Assembly: GCF_024213665.1 (NCBI RefSeq)
Contig: NZ_JANAVP010000003.1
Location: 5,531 to 69,530 of the forward strand
Reading direction: 5' to 3'
DNA: 64,000 nt
Source of the DNA: Streptomyces sp. A3M-1-3
Lineage (GTDB): Bacteria; Actinomycetota; Actinomycetes; Streptomycetales; Streptomycetaceae
Part shown: piece by piece, positions 36,479-45,635 of the stretch
How positions within the stretch are numbered: the first letter of the stretch is position 1
Layout: each line of letters begins with the position of its first letter
Made by a program: the position numbers and the translations under genes
Notes under the pieces: model-generated
Told to the model about the DNA's origin: nothing
Databases searched by the model: none
What the model saw: the letters and a program-made list of their open reading frames with translations, nothing else

Positions 36479-38388
36479 TGCCACCGCGCGCCCGGCCCGC
36501 TCCCGCGGAAGGGCCCCCGGTGAGCCGGACCGCGGCGGAGCCCGGATGCCGCGGGGCAGCGACGCCGGGAGCTCTGGCCAGGCATGCGGACCGCGACGCG
36601 CTGCGCCTGACCTGGGTCCAGCCCGAGGACCTCGTCGGCCACGAACTGCGGCAGGCCGCCGAGGACGGCCGCGACGCGGAGGAGATCCGGCGCGCCTGGC
36701 TGTCGGCGGGAGGTCCACCCGCCCCGAACCGCGCGGGCGCGTCCCCGACCCGGCCGTCCCCGCACCTGCGCGAGCTGGCGGTCCACCTACTGGACGAACT
36801 GGCCCAGCTCCCCTCCCCTCTGACGACGAAGGAGCCCAGGGCCCTGGCCGACATCCGCACGGCCTGCCCGAACTGGCCCGGTCGCCGGGACACCCCCGCC
36901 TCACCGCACCTGCCGGCGACCAGCGCTGCGCGCCCGGACCGGCCGACGCCTCAGGCGCGCCGGCCCGTGACACCGAGCCCCACATCGCCCCGGCCAGAAG
37001 CCGCGCCCTGGGGATCCGGGGCCCCACCACCCGGCGAAGCCGGCGCCCGGGGGCCCGGGGATCTGCACCCAGGCCCCCGAAGCGGCCCCGCCCCAGCCCA
37101 CGGCCCACTCCGGCCCGCAACCGGCGTCAGCACGCCAGCAGGCCATCCCGCCGCGCGCACCGCAGACCCCACCACCACCCCGCCACCCGGCGAAGCCGGC
37201 GCCCGGGGGCCCGGGGATCTGCACCCAGTTTCGGGAAGGGGCGGGGCCGGGGAGAACTCCCCGCCCGCACCCGGGACCGCCCGGCCCGGGGCCGACGCCG
37301 GGGTCACCGCGACCCGCGCCCCAACCGGCGGCCTCCTCCCCCGGCTTCATGCCGGCTGGCTCGGGCGGGCCGTCGGGTGTCTCCTCGGAAAGCCCGTCGA
37401 GAAGCTCCCCCTCCCCGCCATCCGCGCGCTCGCCCGCGCCACCGGCAACTGGCCCCTGCACACCTGGTTCACCGCACGCGGCCTGCCCGCTGACCTCGCG
37501 GCCCGCCACCCCTGGAACCGCCGCAGCGCGCCGACCTCCCTCGCCGAGAACATCGACGGGATGCCCGAGGACGACGACCTCAACTATCCGCTCCTCAACC
37601 TGCTTCTGCTCCAGCGGTACGGCAAGGGCTTCCGCACCACCGACGTCGCCCGGCTCTGGCTCGACGAGCTCCCGGCCGGCCGGACCTTCACCGCCGAGCG
37701 TCTCGCGTACCGCAACCTCCTCCACGGCATCGAGCCCCCGCACACCGCCACCCACCGCAATCCGTTCCGCGAGTGGATCGGCGCCCAGATCCGGGCCGAC
37801 GTGCACGGCTGGACGCATCCGGGCGATCCGGCCGCCGCGGCCGAGCAGGCGTACCGGGACGCCACCCTCACGCACACCGCGAACGGCGTGTACGGCGCGA
37901 TGTTCGTGGCCGCCGCCCTCGCCGACGCGGCCGGCGGCACCACCGACGTACACATCTGCCTGCGCACCGGCCTGTCCGTCGTTCCGCCGGGCTCCCGCCT
38001 GGCGCAGGCGATTCGCTTCGGCATCGATGCCGCCCGCGCCCAGCCCGACGACTTCGACCGGGTCGTGGACCGCCTCCACATCACCTACGGCCACCACCAC
38101 TGGGTGCACGTCGTCCCCAACGCCGCCCTCCTCGCGGCCGCCCTCACCCACGCCGACGGTGACTTCACCGGCTCCATCTGCCGTGCGGTGTCCGGCGGCT
38201 GGGACACCGACTCCAACGGCGCCACCGCCGGATCCCTCGCCGGACTCATCGCGGGCAGTCCCGAAGCGATCCCTCCCCGCTGGACGGCCCCGCTCAAGAA
38301 CCGCCTCGCCACCTCGGTCGCCACCCTGGACGGCATCGGCTTCGACACCCTGGCAGCACTCACCGCACAGGAGGCACTCCACCCATGA
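36478..38388 (+). CDS. ADP-ribosylglycohydrolase family protein 4 with repeat-containing linker
   Basis: A 636-residue protein. An N-terminal helical segment (LTWVQPEDLVGHELRQAAEDGRD at about 43-65, and SPHLRELAVHLLDELAQL) is followed by a Pro/Gly/Ala linker (about 145-285). The linker is built partly from two identical 45-bp direct repeats and one dispersed GC repeat. The C-terminal ARH domain begins LHAGWLGRAVGCLLGKPVEKL, has the acidic motif MPEDDDLNY in place of TDDT, and ends with SGGWDTDSNGATAGSLAGL, a complete second metal motif. This EDDD/GWDTDSN version is typical of a separate ARH subfamily. GTG 36475 is an alternative start. Confidence 0.87.
   Translation: MPPRARPAPAEGPPVSRTAAEPGCRGAATPGALARHADRDALRLTWVQPEDLVGHELRQAAEDGRDAEEIRRAWLSAGGPPAPNRAGASPTRPSPHLRELAVHLLDELAQLPSPLTTKEPRALADIRTACPNWPGRRDTPASPHLPATSAARPDRPTPQARRPVTPSPTSPRPEAAPWGSGAPPPGEAGARGPGDLHPGPRSGPAPAHGPLRPATGVSTPAGHPAARTADPTTTPPPGEAGARGPGDLHPVSGRGGAGENSPPAPGTARPGADAGVTATRAPTGGLLPRLHAGWLGRAVGCLLGKPVEKLPLPAIRALARATGNWPLHTWFTARGLPADLAARHPWNRRSAPTSLAENIDGMPEDDDLNYPLLNLLLLQRYGKGFRTTDVARLWLDELPAGRTFTAERLAYRNLLHGIEPPHTATHRNPFREWIGAQIRADVHGWTHPGDPAAAAEQAYRDATLTHTANGVYGAMFVAAALADAAGGTTDVHICLRTGLSVVPPGSRLAQAIRFGIDAARAQPDDFDRVVDRLHITYGHHHWVHVVPNAALLAAALTHADGDFTGSICRAVSGGWDTDSNGATAGSLAGLIAGSPEAIPPRWTAPLKNRLATSVATLDGIGFDTLAALTAQEALHP
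37027..37227. repeat. Pair of 45-bp direct repeats plus dispersed repeat copy 2
   Basis: Identical 45-bp units at 37027-37071 and 37183-37227 lie in the same reading frame and both encode a PPGEAGARGPGDLHP peptide. The second is followed immediately by the dispersed core GTTTCGGGAAGGGGCGG at 37228-37244. The spacing of 156 bases is a multiple of three, so the frame is kept. Confidence 0.9.
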
Positions 38389-39305
38389 CCAGGACGACCA
38401 TCGCCGTGCTCGGCAGCACGAACATGGACCTCGTCGCCTACGTGGCGAAGGCCCCGCGCCGCGGAGAGACCGTGACGGGCCGCGAGTTCCGTACGGTCCC
38501 CGGCGGCAAGGGCGCCAACCAGGCGGTCGCCGCCGCCCGCGCCGGCGGCACGGTGGCGATGATCGGCGCGGTGGGCGCCGACGAGTTCGGCGTACGGCTG
38601 CGCGCCACCCTGGCCGCCTCCGGCGTCGACACCGACGGGCTCCGCACCGTCGAGGGCGCGAGCGGCACCGCGCACATCGTGGTGGACGACGAGGGGGGCA
38701 ACTCGATCGTCGTGGTCCCGGGCGCGAACGGCACGGTGACCGGGCTCGAACCCGGCGACGAGGACCGGATCGCCGCCGCCGAGGCGCTGCTCCTCCAACT
38801 GGAAGTCCCCATGTCCGGCGTGCTCGCCGGTGCGCGCGCGGCGCACGCCCACGGCGTACGGACGGTACTGACCCCCGCGCCCGCCCAGCCGCTGCCCGCC
38901 GAACTCCTCGCCGTCACCGACCTGTTGGTCCCCAACGAGCACGAGGCCGCCGCACTCACCGGGCTCACCGAGCCGCACGAGGCGGCCGAGGCCCTCCTGC
39001 GCCAGGTACCGGAGGTGGTGATCACCCTGGGCGCGGCGGGCAGTCTCTACGCGGCCCGCGGCGCCGCCGGACCGGTCACCGTCCCGGCCCCACGCGTGCG
39101 CGCCGTCGACACGACCGCGGCGGGTGACACCTTCGTGGGGGCGCTCACCGTGGCCCTGGGCGAAGGCAGGCCGATGCCCGAGGCCCTGGCCTGGGCATCG
39201 GCGGCCGCCGCGCTCTCCGTCCAGCGCCCCGGCGCCTCCGCGTCCATGCCGGCGCGCAACGAGATCGACGCCCAGGCCGGCGCCCAGTCGGAAGGCACCG
39301 CATGA
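38385..39305 (+). CDS. rbsK: Ribokinase-like sugar kinase (PfkB family)
   Basis: A 306-residue PfkB-family kinase. It has GSTNMDLVAYVAKAPRRGETV at the start, PGGKGANQAVAAARAGG (signature 1), NEHEAAALTG, and DTTAAGDTFVGAL (signature 2, with the catalytic Asp in GDTF). This is the typical ribokinase pattern: phosphorylation of ribose to ribose 5-phosphate. In this operon it could salvage ribose released after ADP-ribose is broken down, an inference from context. Start and stop both overlap the neighbouring genes by four bases. Confidence 0.88.
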   Translation: MTRTTIAVLGSTNMDLVAYVAKAPRRGETVTGREFRTVPGGKGANQAVAAARAGGTVAMIGAVGADEFGVRLRATLAASGVDTDGLRTVEGASGTAHIVVDDEGGNSIVVVPGANGTVTGLEPGDEDRIAAAEALLLQLEVPMSGVLAGARAAHAHGVRTVLTPAPAQPLPAELLAVTDLLVPNEHEAAALTGLTEPHEAAEALLRQVPEVVITLGAAGSLYAARGAAGPVTVPAPRVRAVDTTAAGDTFVGALTVALGEGRPMPEALAWASAAAALSVQRPGASASMPARNEIDAQAGAQSEGTA

Positions 39306-40519
39306 CTGCCCCCACCCCGGCCACCGCCCCGGCCACCGCCCCGCTCACCGGCCTGCGCGTACTCGACCTCGCCACCCTCTTCGCGGGCCCGCTCGCCGCC
39401 ACCATGCTCGGGGACTTCGGCGCCGAGGTCATCAAGGTCGAGCATCCGCACCGGCCGGACCCGTCCCGCGGCCACGGCCCGGCCAAGGACGGTGTCGGCC
39501 TGTGGTGGAAGCTGTTGGGCCGCAACAAACGCACCATGACACTGGACCTCTCCACACGCGGCGGCCGGGACATCCTGCTCGCCCTCGCCGCCGAGTCCGA
39601 TGTGATCATCGAGAACTTCCGCCCCGGCACCCTGGAGAAGTGGAACCTCGGCTGGAACGAGCTGAGCGCCGCCAACCCCCGCCTGGTACTGGCCCGCGTC
39701 ACCGGCTTCGGACAGTTCGGCCCGTACTCCCACCGCCCCGGATTCGGCACCCTCGCCGAGGCGATGAGCGGCTTCGCGGTGATCACCGGCGAACCGGACG
39801 GGCCGCCCACCCTCCCGCCGTTCGGCCTGGCCGACTCGATCGCCGCGCTCTCGACCGCGTACGCCGTGATGACGGCGCTGGCCGGCCGCGACCGCACCGG
39901 CCGCGGCCAGGTCGTGGACCTGGCGATCATCGAGCCGATCCTCATGGCCATCGGCCCGCACCCGATCTGGTACGACCAGCTCGGTTACGTACAGCCGCGC
40001 ACCGGCAACCGCTCGTCCAACAACGCGCCGCGCAACACCTACCGCACCGCCGACGGCCGCTGGCTCGCGGTCTCCACCTCGGCCCAGTCCGTCGCCGAAC
40101 GGGTCATGCAGCTGGTCGGCCGCCCCGAGCTGATCGACGAGCCGTGGTTCGCGACGGGCACCGGGCGGGCCGCCCACGCGGACGTACTCGACGAGGCGGT
40201 CGGCGGCTGGATCGCCGCGCACGGCCGCGACGAGGTGATCACCGCCTTCGAGAAGGCGGAGGCCGCGGTCGCCCCGGTCTACGACATCCGCGATGTGATG
40301 GCCGACCCGCAGTACCGGGCGCTCGACACGGTCACCGAGGTCCAGGACGACGAACTCGGTCCCCTGCGGATGCAGAACGTCCTGTTCCGCCTCTCCGAGA
40401 CTCCGGGCGCCATCCGCTGGGCGGGCCGCCCGCACGGCGCGGACACCGAGGAGATCCTGACCGGGCTGGGGCTGTCCGGCCCAGAGATCTCGCGGCTGCG
40501 GGAGGGCGGCGCGCTGTGA
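39302..40519 (+). CDS. CaiB/BaiF (family III) CoA-transferase
   Basis: A 405-residue class III CoA-transferase. It has LTGLRVLDLATLFAGPLAATMLGDFGAEVIKVEHP (residues about 13-47), LDLSTRGGRDILLALAAESDVIIENFRPGTLEKW with the catalytic Asp expected in the preceding loop region, and GRGQVVDLAIIEPIL. It moves CoA between a carboxylic acid and an acyl-CoA. Its partner is the CitE-like lyase encoded next: the pair looks like activation and cleavage of a small dicarboxylic or hydroxy acid, as in itaconate or citramalate metabolism. The actual substrate is not determinable. Confidence 0.88.
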   Translation: MTAPTPATAPATAPLTGLRVLDLATLFAGPLAATMLGDFGAEVIKVEHPHRPDPSRGHGPAKDGVGLWWKLLGRNKRTMTLDLSTRGGRDILLALAAESDVIIENFRPGTLEKWNLGWNELSAANPRLVLARVTGFGQFGPYSHRPGFGTLAEAMSGFAVITGEPDGPPTLPPFGLADSIAALSTAYAVMTALAGRDRTGRGQVVDLAIIEPILMAIGPHPIWYDQLGYVQPRTGNRSSNNAPRNTYRTADGRWLAVSTSAQSVAERVMQLVGRPELIDEPWFATGTGRAAHADVLDEAVGGWIAAHGRDEVITAFEKAEAAVAPVYDIRDVMADPQYRALDTVTEVQDDELGPLRMQNVLFRLSETPGAIRWAGRPHGADTEEILTGLGLSGPEISRLREGGAL

Positions 40520-41349
40520 CGGACGCGTACCTGACCTGGCTGTACGCCCCCGGCGACCGCCCGCAGGTGGTGGCCAAGGCGCTGACTTCCGGGGCCGATG
40601 TCGTCATCGTCGATCTGGAGGACGCGGTCGCGCCGGGCCGCAAGGAGTACGCCCGCTCGGCCACCGCGGAGCTGCTCGCAGCCCCCCAGCCCGTCCCGGT
40701 GCACGTCCGCGTCAACGCCCTCGACAGCCCGCTCGGAGTCGCGGACATCCACGCCCTGGCCGGGCTCCCGGGCCTGGGCGGCCTGCGCCTGCCGAAGATC
40801 ACGCACCCGTCCGAGATCCTCCACGTCGTCGGTCTGACCGGTCCCGACCGGCGCAAGGGCCCCCCGCTCTACGCGCTGCTCGAATCCGCCCTGGGGGTCG
40901 AGCGCGCCTTCGACATCGCCGCCGCCCACCCCGCCCTGCGCGGTATCGCGCTTGGCGAGTCCGATCTGCAGGCCGACCTCGGTGTCGCGGACGAGGGCCT
41001 CGACTGGGCGCGGGCGCGGACCGTGGTGGCCGCCCGGGCCGCGGGCCTGGCCCCGCCCACCCAGTCGGTCTTCCCCGACGTACGGGACCTGTCGGGTCTG
41101 GCCCAGTCCTGCGCGCACGGCCGGGCGCTCGGCTTCCTGGGCCGGGCGGCGATCCACCCACGTCAGCTGCCCGTGATCGAACGGGCGTATCTGCCCACAC
41201 CCGAGGAGGTCGAGGCCGCCGAGGACGTCGTGAAGGCGGCCGCCACCGACGGCGGGGCGCTGGCCCTGCCCGACGGCCGCTTCGTGGACGCGGCGGTAGT
41301 AGCAGGAGCCCGCCGCACCCTGGCCCTGGCCCAGCGCTCGCGCCAGTAA
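40516..41349 (+). CDS. HpcH/HpaI (CitE-like) CoA-ester lyase
   Basis: A 277-residue TIM-barrel lyase. It has TWLYAPGDRPQVVAKALTSGADVVIVDLEDAVAP (positions about 4-37), PKITHPSEI, a Glu in ALLESALGVERA and GESDLQADLG for metal binding, and the C-terminal GFLGRAAIHPRQLPVI. This is the CitE/malyl-CoA or citramalyl-CoA lyase pattern, giving acetyl-CoA plus a keto acid. The GTG at 40516 overlaps the CoA-transferase stop. It is the last gene of the operon, followed at once by a strong terminator. Confidence 0.88.
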   Translation: MTDAYLTWLYAPGDRPQVVAKALTSGADVVIVDLEDAVAPGRKEYARSATAELLAAPQPVPVHVRVNALDSPLGVADIHALAGLPGLGGLRLPKITHPSEILHVVGLTGPDRRKGPPLYALLESALGVERAFDIAAAHPALRGIALGESDLQADLGVADEGLDWARARTVVAARAAGLAPPTQSVFPDVRDLSGLAQSCAHGRALGFLGRAAIHPRQLPVIERAYLPTPEEVEAAEDVVKAAATDGGALALPDGRFVDAAVVAGARRTLALAQRSRQ

Positions 41350-41352
41350 CGA

Positions 41353-41392
41353 CGAAGGGGCCGCAGCACCGGTCGGTGCTGCGGCCCCTTCG
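41353..41392. terminator. Bidirectional terminator
   Basis: A perfect 18-bp stem (41353-41370 with 41375-41392) closes on a GGTC loop. It lies between the convergent CitE-like and lgt genes and is the strongest hairpin seen in the window. It can serve both strands. Confidence 0.92.
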
Positions 41393-41401
41393 CGCAGGTA
41401 G

Positions 41402-42397
41402 TCAGGAATTCTTCGCGGACTCCGGGCCGGCAGCGGTGCTGACGTCGCCGTCCGGCTCCCCGTCGGCCGACGGGGAGTCCTCGGGCTCGCCCGGGCCCTT
41501 GTGGGCAGCATCGGCGTCGGCGTCGGCGCCCTTGTCCAGGCTCACGGCGTCCGCGTCAGCCTTGTCACCCGCGCCGGAGGCAGACGGGGCCGGCTCCACG
41601 ATCTCCTCGCGGCCCGGCCGCCGCTTCGCCGAGACGACCAGGTAGACCACCGCGAGCACGAAGACGACGATCGAGGTCCAGACGTTGAGCCGCAGCCCCA
41701 GCACATGATGTGCCTCGTCGACGCGCATGTACTCGATCCAGCCCCGGCCCACGCAGTAGGCGGCGACGTACAGCGCGAACGCCCGGCCGTGCCCGAGCTT
41801 GAAGCGGCGGTCGGCCCAGATGACCAGTAGCGCGACGCCGATGCACCACAGCGACTCGTACAGGAACGTCGGGTGGTACGTACCGGCGAGCCGGTTCTCG
41901 CCCTCGCTGATCTTCAGCGCCCAGGGCAGATCGGTGGGCCGTCCGTAGAGCTCCTGGTTGAACCAGTTGCCCCAGCGGCCGATGGCCTGGGCGAGGGCGA
42001 TACCGGGCGCGAGCGCGTCGGCCCAGGCAGGCAGCGGGATACCCCGCCGACGGCAGCCGATCCAGGCACCGAGCGCGCCGAGCGCGATCGCGCCCCAGAT
42101 ACCGAGGCCGCCCTCCCAGATCTTGAAGGCGTCGACCCAGTTCTGGCCCTCGCTGAAGTACAGCTGGTAGTCGGTGACGACGTGATAGAGCCGCCCGCCC
42201 ACGAGGCCGAAGGGCACCGCCCAGACAGCGATGTCGGCAACGGTGCCGGCCCGGCCACCGCGCGCGACCCAGCGCCTGTTGCCGAGCCAGACAGCGACGA
42301 AGACGCCGATGATGATGCAGAACGCGTAGCCGCGCAGCGGGATCGGTCCGAGATGGATCACGCCGGTCGACGGGCTGGGGATATAAGCAAGGTCCAT
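41402..42397 (-). CDS. lgt: Prolipoprotein diacylglyceryl transferase
   Basis: A 331-residue inner-membrane enzyme that transfers diacylglyceryl from phosphatidylglycerol to the lipobox Cys of prolipoproteins. About seven membrane helices are visible. The signature GRWGNWFNQELYGRPTDLPW is at about 150-170, and the essential region VGGRLYHVVTD is at about 65. The C-terminal 60 residues are a charged Asp/Ala/Gly-rich tail common in actinomycetes. ATG 42397 precedes a normal N-terminus. Confidence 0.95.
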   Translation of the reverse strand: MDLAYIPSPSTGVIHLGPIPLRGYAFCIIIGVFVAVWLGNRRWVARGGRAGTVADIAVWAVPFGLVGGRLYHVVTDYQLYFSEGQNWVDAFKIWEGGLGIWGAIALGALGAWIGCRRRGIPLPAWADALAPGIALAQAIGRWGNWFNQELYGRPTDLPWALKISEGENRLAGTYHPTFLYESLWCIGVALLVIWADRRFKLGHGRAFALYVAAYCVGRGWIEYMRVDEAHHVLGLRLNVWTSIVVFVLAVVYLVVSAKRRPGREEIVEPAPSASGAGDKADADAVSLDKGADADADAAHKGPGEPEDSPSADGEPDGDVSTAAGPESAKNS

Positions 42398-42478
42398 GGC
42401 AGGTACGACGCTACCGTGCCGGGCGGGACCCCAGGCAACCCACCCGGCAACGTCTCCATAACTCCGTAACCCGGAGCG

Positions 42479-43258
42479 TCAGCCTTTCGCCACTTCCTCG
42501 ACCTTCTGCCTCAGCTTGTCCGGGGTCAGCGGGTTCTGCTGGTCCCCGAAGATGTTCTCCCCGTTGAGCAGGACCGTCGGAGTGCCCTGGAAGCCACCCG
42601 CCTGGAACGCCTCATTGGACTTCACGGCCCAGCTGTCGTGAGTGCCCTCGTTGACACACTGCTTGAACGCCGCGGTGTCGAGTCCCTCCACCTTGCCCGC
42701 CAGCTCGATCAGCCGGTCGTTCTTGGCGAAGGCGTCGTCCGTCTCGGGCGGCTGGTTCTGGAACAGGACGTCGTGGTACTCGGTGAACTTCCCCGCGTCC
42801 TGCGCACAGGCAGCCGCGTTCGCCGAGCGCAGCGAACCGCTGCCGCCCATGTTCCCGTCGATGAGGGTCGCGAGGTGGTACTCGACCTTGAGCTGCCCCT
42901 CGTCCGAGAGCTCGTGGATCGTGTCCCGGTAGTTGTCCTCGAACGACTTGCACGCCGGACAGCGGAAGTCCTCCCAGATCACGAGGGTGGACTTGGCGCT
43001 GTCCTTCCCCACGGGGATCGCGAGAGCGTCCTTCCCGGTCGCGCCGCTCGGCGCGACGACAGGACCCGAGGCCTCCTCGCCGTCGTCGCCGGCGTTGGCG
43101 GCGATCAGGCCCACCACCGCGGCCAGGCCGAGCACGCCGACGACGGCGGCGGACACGATCAGCGTCCGCCTGCGCCTGTCGCGCGCCTTCTGCCGCTCGC
43201 GCTCCTCGATGAGTCGCTCACGGGCAGATCGTTTTCCATCACGGTTCTTCTCGCTCAC
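42479..43258 (-). CDS. Membrane-anchored thioredoxin-fold (DsbA-like) protein
   Basis: A 259-residue protein with a basic cytosolic start and one membrane helix (TLIVSAAVVGVLGLAAVVGLIA, positions about 32-53). An extracytoplasmic thioredoxin_4 domain follows, with active site FRCPACKSF (CPAC) and the cis-Pro segment GFQGTPTVLLNGE. It probably handles disulfides of secreted proteins. The GTG at 43258 is chosen because upstream codons lie in a terminator hairpin. It is encoded between trpA and lgt. Confidence 0.9.
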   Translation of the reverse strand: MSEKNRDGKRSARERLIEERERQKARDRRRRTLIVSAAVVGVLGLAAVVGLIAANAGDDGEEASGPVVAPSGATGKDALAIPVGKDSAKSTLVIWEDFRCPACKSFEDNYRDTIHELSDEGQLKVEYHLATLIDGNMGGSGSLRSANAAACAQDAGKFTEYHDVLFQNQPPETDDAFAKNDRLIELAGKVEGLDTAAFKQCVNEGTHDSWAVKSNEAFQAGGFQGTPTVLLNGENIFGDQQNPLTPDKLRQKVEEVAKG

Positions 43259-43272
43259 TCCCCGCAAACGAA

Positions 43273-43300
43273 CCGGGGAGGCACTCGCGTGCCTCCCCGG
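43273..43300 (-). terminator. Terminator downstream of trpA
   Basis: A perfect 12-bp stem (43273-43284 with 43289-43300) has a TCGC loop. It lies 34 bases after the trpA stop and just before the start of the thioredoxin-fold gene. Confidence 0.85.
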
Positions 43301-43333
43301 CCCCATATCCACCCGTACGAGCGACGCAAGACG

Positions 43334-44146
43334 TCAGCGGCGACGTACGCCCGCCGCCAGCTCGGCCGCCAGCGCCTGCACATCCACCAGGCCGGCCGCC
43401 AGATCCGGCGCGTCCAGCAGCCGCTTGACGAACGCGGACCCGACGATCACCCCGTCCGCGAACCCGGCGACCTCCCGAGCCTGCTCCGCATTGGACACAC
43501 CGAGCCCGACACACACCGGAAGCTCGGTCGTCGCCCGAGTCCGCCGCACCAGATCCTGCGCCTGCTCCCCAACCGACTCACGGGTGCCCGTGACGCCCAT
43601 CAGCGAGGCCGCGTACACAAACCCGGAACCGGCGGCCGTAATGGTGGCCAGCCGCTCGTCCTTGCTGCTCGGCGCCACCACGAACACCGTCGCGAGCCCG
43701 TGCTTCTCGGCATGCTCGCGCCACACCGCGGACTCCTGGACCGGCAGGTCGGGCAGGATGCACCCGGCGCCCCCGGCCTGCGCCAGCTCAGCCGTGAAGC
43801 GCTCGATGCCGTACCGGTCAATCGGATTCCAGTACGTCATCACCAGCACGGGCGCCCCGGTCGCCTCGTGCGCCTCACGCACGGTCCGCATCACATCAGC
43901 GATCTTGACTCCACCCCGCAGGGCGATGTCGTCGGCGGTCTGGATGACCGGCCCGTCGAGAACCGGGTCACTGTGCGGCAGCCCGACCTCCACCACGTCG
44001 GCGCCACCCGCGATGACGGCCTTCACGGCCTGGATCCCGCCGTCCACCGTGGGAAAACCGGCCGGCAGATAGGCGACCAGCGCCGCCCGGTCCTCCGCCT
44101 TCGCCTTGGCGAGGACAGCGCTCAACAACTCAACATTCCCGCTCAC
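43334..44146 (-). CDS. trpA: Tryptophan synthase alpha subunit
   Basis: A 270-residue TIM barrel that splits indole-3-glycerol phosphate to indole and glyceraldehyde 3-phosphate. [40 protein letters not shown] (positions about 24-63) contains the catalytic Glu in EVGLPHSDP. The phosphate loop region [12 protein letters not shown] is near 225. The ATG at 44146 overlaps the trpB stop by four bases, ensuring paired synthesis of the alpha2beta2 complex. Confidence 0.97.
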   Translation of the reverse strand: MSGNVELLSAVLAKAKAEDRAALVAYLPAGFPTVDGGIQAVKAVIAGGADVVEVGLPHSDPVLDGPVIQTADDIALRGGVKIADVMRTVREAHEATGAPVLVMTYWNPIDRYGIERFTAELAQAGGAGCILPDLPVQESAVWREHAEKHGLATVFVVAPSSKDERLATITAAGSGFVYAASLMGVTGTRESVGEQAQDLVRRTRATTELPVCVGLGVSNAEQAREVAGFADGVIVGSAFVKRLLDAPDLAAGLVDVQALAAELAAGVRRR

Positions 44147-45378
44147 TTGGCCCCCTCCTCGTACAGCCCGAAGTAGCGGGCAGCGGTGTCCATGTCCTTG
44201 TCGCCACGGCCGGACAGATTGACGATCAGCAACCCGTCCTTGCCCAGCTCCCTGCCCAGCTCCAGCGCGCCGGCCAGCGCGTGCGCGCTCTCGATGGCCG
44301 GGATGATCCCCTCGGTCCTGGACAGCAGCCGCAGCGCCTGCATGGCCTCGTCATCGGTCACCGCCCGGTACTCGCCGCGCCCGGTGTCCTTCAGATACGC
44401 GTGCTCCGGCCCGATCCCCGGGTAGTCCAGACCCGCCGAGATCGAGTACGGCTCGGTGATCTGCCCCTCTTCGTCCTGCAGCACATAAGAGCGAGACCCA
44501 TGCAGAATCCCGGGCTCCCCCGCACTCAGAGTCGCCGCGTGCTCCCCGGTCTCAATCCCATGCCCCGCAGGCTCAAAACCGACCAGCCGCACCCCAGCAT
44601 CCGGCAGAAACGCGTGGAACAGCCCAATGGCATTGGACCCGCCGCCCACACAGGCCGCCACCGCATCCGGCAGCCGCCCGGCACGCTCCAGAATCTGCCT
44701 GCGCGCCTCCACACCGATGACCCGGTGGAAGTCCCGCACCATGGCCGGGAACGGATGCGGCCCCGCCACAGTCCCGAACAGATAGTGCGTCCGGTCCACG
44801 TTGGCGACCCAGTCCCGGAACGCCTCGTTGATGGCGTCCTTCAGCGTCCGACTACCCGACTTGACCGCCACGACCTCAGCACCCAGCATGCGCATCCGCG
44901 CAACATTCAGGGCCTGCCGCTGGGTGTCGATCTCCCCCATGTAGATGGTGCACTCGAGCCCGAACAGAGCACACGCGGTCGCCGTGGCCACGCCATGCTG
45001 CCCGGCACCGGTCTCAGCAATCACACGCGTCTTGCCCATGCGCTTGGTGAGCAGCGCCTGTCCCAGCACGTTGTTGATCTTGTGCGAACCGGTGTGGTTC
45101 AGATCTTCCCTCTTCAAGAAAACCCGCACCCCACCGGCATGCTCGGCGAACCGCGGCACCTCGGTCAGCGCACTCGGCCGCCCGGTGTAGTTGACCAGCA
45201 GATCCTCGAGCTCAGCGGCAAAAGCCGGATCGGCCTTCGCCTTGTCGTACTCGACGGCGACCTCATCGACCGCGGCAACGAGCGCCTCGGGAATGAACTT
45301 CCCACCGAAGTCACCGAAGTACCCCTCGGCGCTGGGAACTCGACCGTCCGGATCCGGAATGAAGAAGTCAGAAGACAT
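44143..45378 (-). CDS. trpB: Tryptophan synthase beta subunit
   Basis: A 411-residue PLP enzyme that joins indole and serine to give tryptophan. The PLP lysine is in [18 protein letters not shown], followed by [28 protein letters not shown]. The Gly-rich phosphate loop [10 protein letters not shown] and the C-terminal NLSGRGDKD are present. Start ATG 45378 has a GAGGAG site. About 257 non-coding bases separate it from trpM. Confidence 0.97.
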   Translation of the reverse strand: MSSDFFIPDPDGRVPSAEGYFGDFGGKFIPEALVAAVDEVAVEYDKAKADPAFAAELEDLLVNYTGRPSALTEVPRFAEHAGGVRVFLKREDLNHTGSHKINNVLGQALLTKRMGKTRVIAETGAGQHGVATATACALFGLECTIYMGEIDTQRQALNVARMRMLGAEVVAVKSGSRTLKDAINEAFRDWVANVDRTHYLFGTVAGPHPFPAMVRDFHRVIGVEARRQILERAGRLPDAVAACVGGGSNAIGLFHAFLPDAGVRLVGFEPAGHGIETGEHAATLSAGEPGILHGSRSYVLQDEEGQITEPYSISAGLDYPGIGPEHAYLKDTGRGEYRAVTDDEAMQALRLLSRTEGIIPAIESAHALAGALELGRELGKDGLLIVNLSGRGDKDMDTAARYFGLYEEGAK

Positions 45379-45635
45379 CCGACATACTCCTCAGAAGGGG
45401 CTCCGCGCCCCATAAGTCTCAACGGGTGGATTTCACCGTATGCGCCAAAACCAACACATCCCGCACCCGGCAACGATGGGGAGGGGACGGACCGGAGCGG
45501 CCTGCTTTTCGGACGTAAAGCGTCGCAACACGCGCGAAGCGCGGTGAGGATAGCAGTCCGGAAAGTAGGCCGCGGAGGGCCGGCACCGTACGCAGAACGC
45601 ACCGGCACCGCACCCCGGCCAAGGTTAAGGCGCGC
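45379..45635. other. Leader region between trpM and trpB
   Basis: A 257-base gap, less GC-rich than its neighbours. A small hairpin (GGGGC/GCCCC at about 45402-45416 on the minus strand) lies just before the trpB ribosome-binding site. No Trp-rich leader peptide was recognised. It could hold a separate trpBA promoter. Confidence 0.4.

Noticed and set aside
32501..41349. Secondary metabolite cluster
   Set aside because: No PKS, NRPS, terpene or RiPP genes are present; the gene set is hydrolases, a kinase and CoA enzymes.
45379..45635. Tryptophan leader peptide for attenuation
   Set aside because: No short ORF with consecutive Trp codons and paired terminator/antiterminator stems was found upstream of trpB.
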